Shown here one piece after another: positions 60,011 through 64,000 of a stretch of 64,000 nt of DNA. Below the pieces are notes generated by a model. It saw only the letters and a list, made by a program, of their open reading frames with translations, did no database searches and had not been told where the DNA came from. Within the stretch, counting starts at the first letter, position 1. Each line of letters begins with the position of its first letter. Source of the DNA: Candidatus Gastranaerophilales bacterium (GTDB lineage: Bacteria > Cyanobacteriota > Vampirovibrionia > Gastranaerophilales > Gastranaerophilaceae); NCBI GenBank assembly GCA_944322945.1, contig CALUQN010000008.1, forward strand, positions 1-64,000, in the 5' to 3' direction. A program made the position numbers and the translations under genes.

Positions 60011-60907
60011 TTAGAGGTACGCTTCTTCAAGCATCTTAATTTCAAATTCAGTTCCAGCCGGGAAGTAAACTTTGCCGCCTTTTGAAAATATTGCAAAAAG
60101 CGGAGAACCGACCATATTTACACCATAAACCACAACTCCTGATACAACTGTTATCGGGGTTAGAATAACCAGGATACCGAGATTTGACAGTTTGTTTGTC
60201 CAGCGCATCATTGTGTTGAAAAATGTTCTGCCGGGCTTCATTGATTTAACCATTCCGTCTATATATCCGCGTTCGCCTTTTATATTATCAAAAAATATTT
60301 TTTTGTCGTTAGCTTTTGTAATTTTTGCATCAATGTGAGTAGTTCCTCCGTTATAAGTCACGCTATCCACCATCATTACAAGTAACCCGCCGTTGCCGGT
60401 AATCTGCGGGTTGTGCGTTTCAACTATTTCTCCGTGGAATACAGTGCCGGCAGGTATAACAAATCCGCTTCTTTTAAGGGGAGTATTTGCGCTCAGTGCA
60501 AACGAAATTCTTGCGCCTTCACGTGTAGCGGAAGATACAGCCTGCTGTGAACGTACTGTGAATTTTTGCCCGCGTCGTACTTTTATTCCGTTTTTCTTTT
60601 TGTATTCACCTGTTTTTACCGGATATTTTTGAAATCCTGCAGATTGGCTTTGCGAGGTTTGAGAACCTGCAGGCAGGGATTTGGGCGGCGTTGTGGAAGT
60701 CTGACTGCCGGCATTGGTTCCTGATGTACCAGCGGATGTGCCGTTAATTTTGGGCAGCGGCGGAAGAGCTTCGTCTTCAAGTTTGGATGGGTTATAATTC
60801 TTTCTTATTTCCTCATCCACAGACAAATCAAGCTCCAGCGCGAGTACCGGAGTGCTCAAAAATATCAGCGAGAATATAATTGATAATATTTTATTTAAGA
60901 AGTTCAT
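60011..60907 (-). CDS. Exported protein with VirB10/TrbI-like beta domain (298 aa)
   Basis: Signal peptide at residues 1-24 (KILSIIFSLIFLSTPVLAL). Residues ~50-95 are a Ser/Thr/Gly/Gln/Pro linker. The rest contains SANTPLKRSGFVIPAGTVFHG and GNGGLLVMMVDSVTYNGG, a pattern reminiscent of the outer-membrane VirB10/TrbI/TraB beta-barrel domain, followed by a hydrophobic helix near 235-258 (LGILVILTPITVVSGVVVYG) and a conserved-looking end, GKVYFPAGTEFEIKML. The ATG overlaps the end of the NfnB-like gene by 17 bases. No other secretion-system gene is near; the role is unknown. Confidence 0.72.
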   Translation of the reverse strand: MNFLNKILSIIFSLIFLSTPVLALELDLSVDEEIRKNYNPSKLEDEALPPLPKINGTSAGTSGTNAGSQTSTTPPKSLPAGSQTSQSQSAGFQKYPVKTGEYKKKNGIKVRRGQKFTVRSQQAVSSATREGARISFALSANTPLKRSGFVIPAGTVFHGEIVETHNPQITGNGGLLVMMVDSVTYNGGTTHIDAKITKANDKKIFFDNIKGERGYIDGMVKSMKPGRTFFNTMMRWTNKLSNLGILVILTPITVVSGVVVYGVNMVGSPLFAIFSKGGKVYFPAGTEFEIKMLEEAYL

Positions 60908-62261
60908 TTATAGCTTTAGCCGCCTTTTTGCCGGCACCCATTGCGTTAATTGCGTTAGATTCCCCAACAGGTGCAACATCGCCGCCGGCGTAGACTGTCG
61001 GGATAGAAGTTGCACGGTTTTCAGCATCAACAACAATGTAGCCGCGTTTATCAGTTTCCAAATCCAAGCCGTCAGCTTCTGCAGAACGCTGGATAATCGG
61101 ATTTGGTCCGGTGCCCAATGCTACTATAACTGTATCAAGGTCGATGGTTTCTGTTTTGCCTGTAGGAACAGGTTTACGTCTGCCGGAGTCATCCGGTTCG
61201 CCAAGCTCCATTACTTCAAGCTCTACAGATTTTACATAACCGTTTTCACCGAGAATTTCTTTCGGTGCGTACAAAAATTTGAAAATTACACCCTCTTCTT
61301 TTGCGTGGCGGATTTCTTCCAATCTCGCAGGCAGTTCTTTTTCCGTACGTCTGTAAATTATGTAAACTTCTTCAAAACCGACGCGGACAGCAGTTCTTGC
61401 AGCATCCATCGCAACATTGCCGCCTCCGAATACAGCAACTTTCTTACCTACTCTGAGCGGTGTCGGACTATCAGGCTGCCCTGCGTGCATAAGGTTTACT
61501 CTTGTTAAAAACTCGTTAGCAGAAAATACTCCGTTAAGGTTTTCTCCGGGTACGTGAAGCATTTTGGGTAATCCTGCTCCTGAACAGATAAATATTGCGT
61601 CAAAACCGTCTTCTTTTAATTGTTTGAGGGTAATAGATTTTCCGACAATAACGTTTGTTCTGAATTCAACTCCCATAGCTTTGAGGTTGTCGATTTCTCT
61701 ATCCAGAACAACTCTTGGTAGTCTGAATGGCGGAATTCCATAGCGCAGAACACCGCCGAGTTCATGCAGAGCTTCAAAGACAACAACTTCGTGTCCGGCT
61801 TTGCGTAAATCGGCAGCTGCTGTAATTCCGGCACAGCCTGAGCCGACTATTGCAACTCTTTTACCGGATGGTTTAATTTCAGGCATTTCAGCTTTTGTGT
61901 TGTCTCCGACATATCTTTCAAGCGCCCCTATTGCAACAGGGAGCCCCTTAATCCCCAGTACGCAGTTTCCTTCGCATTGTCTTTCCTGCGGGCAAACACG
62001 ACCGCATACAGAAGGCAGCATACTTGTTTCACGTATTATATCACCGGCTTTTTCAAGATTACCTTCTTTTATTGCTGATATAAATTGCGGAATTTGAATA
62101 TTAACTGGACAACCTTGTACGCATCTTGGATTTTTGCAGTTAAGGCATCTTGAAGCTTCAAGATTTACCTGTTCTTCTGTTAAGTTACTCTCGACCGGAT
62201 TAAAGTTTGAGCGGCGCTGAATTTTGTCCTGCTCTTGAACGTGTTGTCTTTCTACTACCAT
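60891..62261 (-). CDS. NfnB/GltD-like NADPH flavoprotein (456 aa)
   Basis: FAD/Fe-S oxidoreductase of the glutamate-synthase small-subunit type, also used as the large Nfn subunit with an NfnA partner. N-terminal Cys clusters CLNCKNPRCVQGCPVNI and CGRVCPQERQCEGNCV bind Fe-S. FAD site VAIVGSGCAGITAAADLRKAG, a second nucleotide site VAVFGGGNVAMDAARTA, and the end motif VYAGGDVAPVGESNAINAMGAGKKAA. AAGGGGAT lies seven bases before the ATG. No glutamate-synthase large subunit is adjacent; the matching NfnA-like subunit is at 35169. Confidence 0.92.
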   Translation of the reverse strand: MVVERQHVQEQDKIQRRSNFNPVESNLTEEQVNLEASRCLNCKNPRCVQGCPVNIQIPQFISAIKEGNLEKAGDIIRETSMLPSVCGRVCPQERQCEGNCVLGIKGLPVAIGALERYVGDNTKAEMPEIKPSGKRVAIVGSGCAGITAAADLRKAGHEVVVFEALHELGGVLRYGIPPFRLPRVVLDREIDNLKAMGVEFRTNVIVGKSITLKQLKEDGFDAIFICSGAGLPKMLHVPGENLNGVFSANEFLTRVNLMHAGQPDSPTPLRVGKKVAVFGGGNVAMDAARTAVRVGFEEVYIIYRRTEKELPARLEEIRHAKEEGVIFKFLYAPKEILGENGYVKSVELEVMELGEPDDSGRRKPVPTGKTETIDLDTVIVALGTGPNPIIQRSAEADGLDLETDKRGYIVVDAENRATSIPTVYAGGDVAPVGESNAINAMGAGKKAAKAINELLK

Positions 62262-62388
62262 TTTTATATCCCCTTTGAATGTTCATTTATATAGTTTTTA
62301 CTTATAATATGTTACTCAAAAAAAGTGCTTTGTGCAAGAAAGTTAATAATTAATTGCAAATAAAGCATGCTTGTTTTTAAATTAGAAT

Positions 62389-64000
62389 ATGGATACACTG
62401 GCTAAAACTCTAAGATGTTTAGAATTTGATAAGGTACGAGAAAAACTTGCAGGCTTTGCAAAATTTCAGCAAAGTCGTGAGATGTGTCTTAGTGCACCGA
62501 TTTATACGGATTTTGAAGAAATAAAGTCTGCGCTGAGATTTACACGTGAAGCAAAATACATCCTTGATAATGCAATGGAAGTGCCGATTGAATTTATTGC
62601 TGATATTGAGGAAATTCAAAAAAATGTTATAGGAACATATCTTACGGAAGAAGAACTCGTTGATATTGCAAAAACGCTGCGTTCATCCCGTGTTACTAAA
62701 AAATTCCTTGCTGAAAATCTTGATTCAGGCACCAGGCTTCATCAGATTTCACGCGATTTAATTTATGACAAAATGCTTGAAGATAAAATCTTTTCAACAT
62801 TTGATGAAGCGCTTAATATCCGGCAGGACGCAACGCCGGAACTTTTCGGACTGTATTCTTCTCTGAAAGATACAGAGAAAAATCTTAAACAACGAGTCGC
62901 TGACATGCTAAATTCTCCTGATTTCACCAAACATCTTCAGGATAATATATATACAACCCGTGAGGACAGAATTGTTTTTCAGGTTATGGCATCATCCAAA
63001 AGTAAGGTGCCGGGGATTGTCCACGACGTTTCCGCGACCAGCAGGACATTTTTTATTGAACCGGAACAAATTGTGCCCCTTAATAATAAAATCAGAGAAT
63101 TAAAATCTAAAATTCACGTAGAATGTGTCAAAATTCTTTCTGATTTAACCCGTGAAATAAAAGGTAAAATTGTTGAAATTAAACTAAGCGAGAGTCTGCT
63201 TGCTCAAATTGATTTTCATTTTGCAAAAGCCCGCTATGCCGTGAAACTTCACGCGGTAGAGCCGGAGCTGACAGATGACAAAATTCTTGAAATTGAAAAT
63301 ATGAAACATCCGCTCTTAATCGGAACGGTTGAACATGTTGTGCCGAATAATTTTTCTATTGGCAGAGATTACAAATCTGTTGTTATTACCGGTTCCAACA
63401 CCGGCGGCAAAACTGTTGCCATAAAAACAATAGGACTGTTTTTGCTTATGACAAAAGCAGGTTTATATCTGCCGTGTACAGCTGCAAAAATTCATCCGTT
63501 TAAACAGGTATTTGCAGATATCGGTGATGAGCAGAATATTTTGCAAAACCTTTCAACATTTTCTTCCCATATGACGACTCTGATTGATATTCTGCATAAA
63601 AGCGATGCCGATTCGTTTGTTATACTTGATGAAATTTGTGCAGGAACTGACCCCTTAGAGGGGGCAGTTTTGGCTGAATGTATTCTTGAAAAATTTGCAT
63701 CAAAAGCGGTTGTTTCGACCGTCACAACGCACTACGGAGAACTTAAATCATTAGAATATGTAAATCCGTATTTCAAAAACGCATCAGTTGAATTTGATAC
63801 ATCTACGCTGTGTCCGACGTATAAATTATTGATAGGCATTCCCGGGCTCAGTAACGCTGTTTCTATTTCATCAAATCTTGGACTTGACAGGGATATTATT
63901 GAAAAAGCAAAAAGTATTATAATATCTCAAAAAGACCCGTCTATAGTAGTTGTCGAAAAACTACAGGAAACTCAACAAAAATTATCACAGAATCTCGAAG
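62389..64000 (+). CDS. mutS2: Endonuclease MutS2, 3' end beyond the window
   Basis: MutS-family ATPase acting on collided ribosomes or DNA recombination (MutS2/RqcU). N-terminal core MDTLAKTLRCLEFDKVREKL, a middle DRIVFQVMASSKSKVPGIVHD segment, Walker A GSNTGGKTVAIKT, and Walker B/signature VILDEICAGTDPLEGAVLA. The Smr nuclease end would lie past base 64000. No ribosome site; TTAAAT six bases before the ATG could serve as -10. It diverges from the NfnB-like gene. Confidence 0.93.
   Translation, partial: MDTLAKTLRCLEFDKVREKLAGFAKFQQSREMCLSAPIYTDFEEIKSALRFTREAKYILDNAMEVPIEFIADIEEIQKNVIGTYLTEEELVDIAKTLRSSRVTKKFLAENLDSGTRLHQISRDLIYDKMLEDKIFSTFDEALNIRQDATPELFGLYSSLKDTEKNLKQRVADMLNSPDFTKHLQDNIYTTREDRIVFQVMASSKSKVPGIVHDVSATSRTFFIEPEQIVPLNNKIRELKSKIHVECVKILSDLTREIKGKIVEIKLSESLLAQIDFHFAKARYAVKLHAVEPELTDDKILEIENMKHPLLIGTVEHVVPNNFSIGRDYKSVVITGSNTGGKTVAIKTIGLFLLMTKAGLYLPCTAAKIHPFKQVFADIGDEQNILQNLSTFSSHMTTLIDILHKSDADSFVILDEICAGTDPLEGAVLAECILEKFASKAVVSTVTTHYGELKSLEYVNPYFKNASVEFDTSTLCPTYKLLIGIPGLSNAVSISSNLGLDRDIIEKAKSIIISQKDPSIVVVEKLQETQQKLSQNLE

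Noticed and set aside
60852-61508. 218-codon plus-strand frame opposite the NfnB-like gene
   Set aside because: Shadow of a well-conserved gene; Cys/Phe/Arg-rich with no family features.

Overview
The window is AT-rich DNA from a Gram-negative-type (diderm) bacterium. The best guess is a gut Gastranaerophilales / Vampirovibrionia ('Melainabacteria') genome. This rests on: (i) many lineage-type proteins of unknown function with short Asn/Gln-rich N-termini followed by a small F-x-[A/G] box; (ii) membrane proteins with Gly-rich hydrophobic segments; (iii) a very large type V autotransporter, which implies an outer membrane; and (iv) an EtfAB / Nfn-type redox set that suits an anaerobic fermenter. 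The taxonomic call comes from recalled family resemblance, not from a search.

Layout. 1-5000 (minus strand): a truncated gene with the MGMAASQ head, an operon of three unknown proteins (one with a CPHG..CPIC metal-binding-like motif), and a separate membrane protein. 5081-7093: a promoter, a DUF475/TerC-like membrane protein, a GT2 glycosyltransferase and a hairpin. 7124-9595: two unknown proteins and an orphan solute-binding protein. 9639-13713: rarA; then a zinc-finger/RGG-like low-complexity protein translationally coupled to rimM and trmD; then a 90-residue protein. 13710-18839: mnmG, with proB-proA-tyrA diverging from it. 18904-24155: an unknown membrane protein, a WecA/TagO-like enzyme with an apparent AUU start, glyA, gatA and a small membrane protein. 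24218-31730: dnaK, a 678-residue unknown and a tagged M16 peptidase. 31805-37157: purA, etfA, etfB, a four-Cys mini-protein, an NfnA-like reductase and a PfkB kinase. 37284-39509: a 741-residue unknown.

39637-52583 is one giant autotransporter gene of about 13 kb. Its signal-peptide region is interrupted by a run of 11 G (coding strand) that puts the start codon out of frame with the rest. One more G, or two fewer, restores a 4315-residue protein with a clean signal peptide. A good promoter lies just upstream, so the simplest reading is a phase-variable surface protein caught in the OFF state (or a homopolymer read error).

52813-57058 holds a TOPRIM/OLD-like protein and two enzymes with the lineage N-terminal tag: a probable papain/C39-like cysteine peptidase and a 5'-nucleotidase-like metallophosphatase. 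57059-58581 is a non-coding island built from four kinds of interspersed repeat, bounded by an 18-bp inverted repeat. 58582-64000: trmFO, an exported VirB10-like protein, an NfnB/GltD-like flavoprotein and the 5' part of mutS2.

How the parts connect. Housekeeping genes (tRNA modification, proline, tyrosine and glycine synthesis, purines, GatA, DnaK) are mixed with lineage-specific surface or exported proteins. Several genes without a Shine-Dalgarno (rarA, mnmG, proB, trmFO, perhaps the TOPRIM gene and mutS2) have a -10 element ending 6-7 nt before the start codon, which predicts leaderless mRNAs. The Nfn-like subunits are encoded about 25 kb apart. No tRNA, rRNA, CRISPR array, transposase or prophage was seen.
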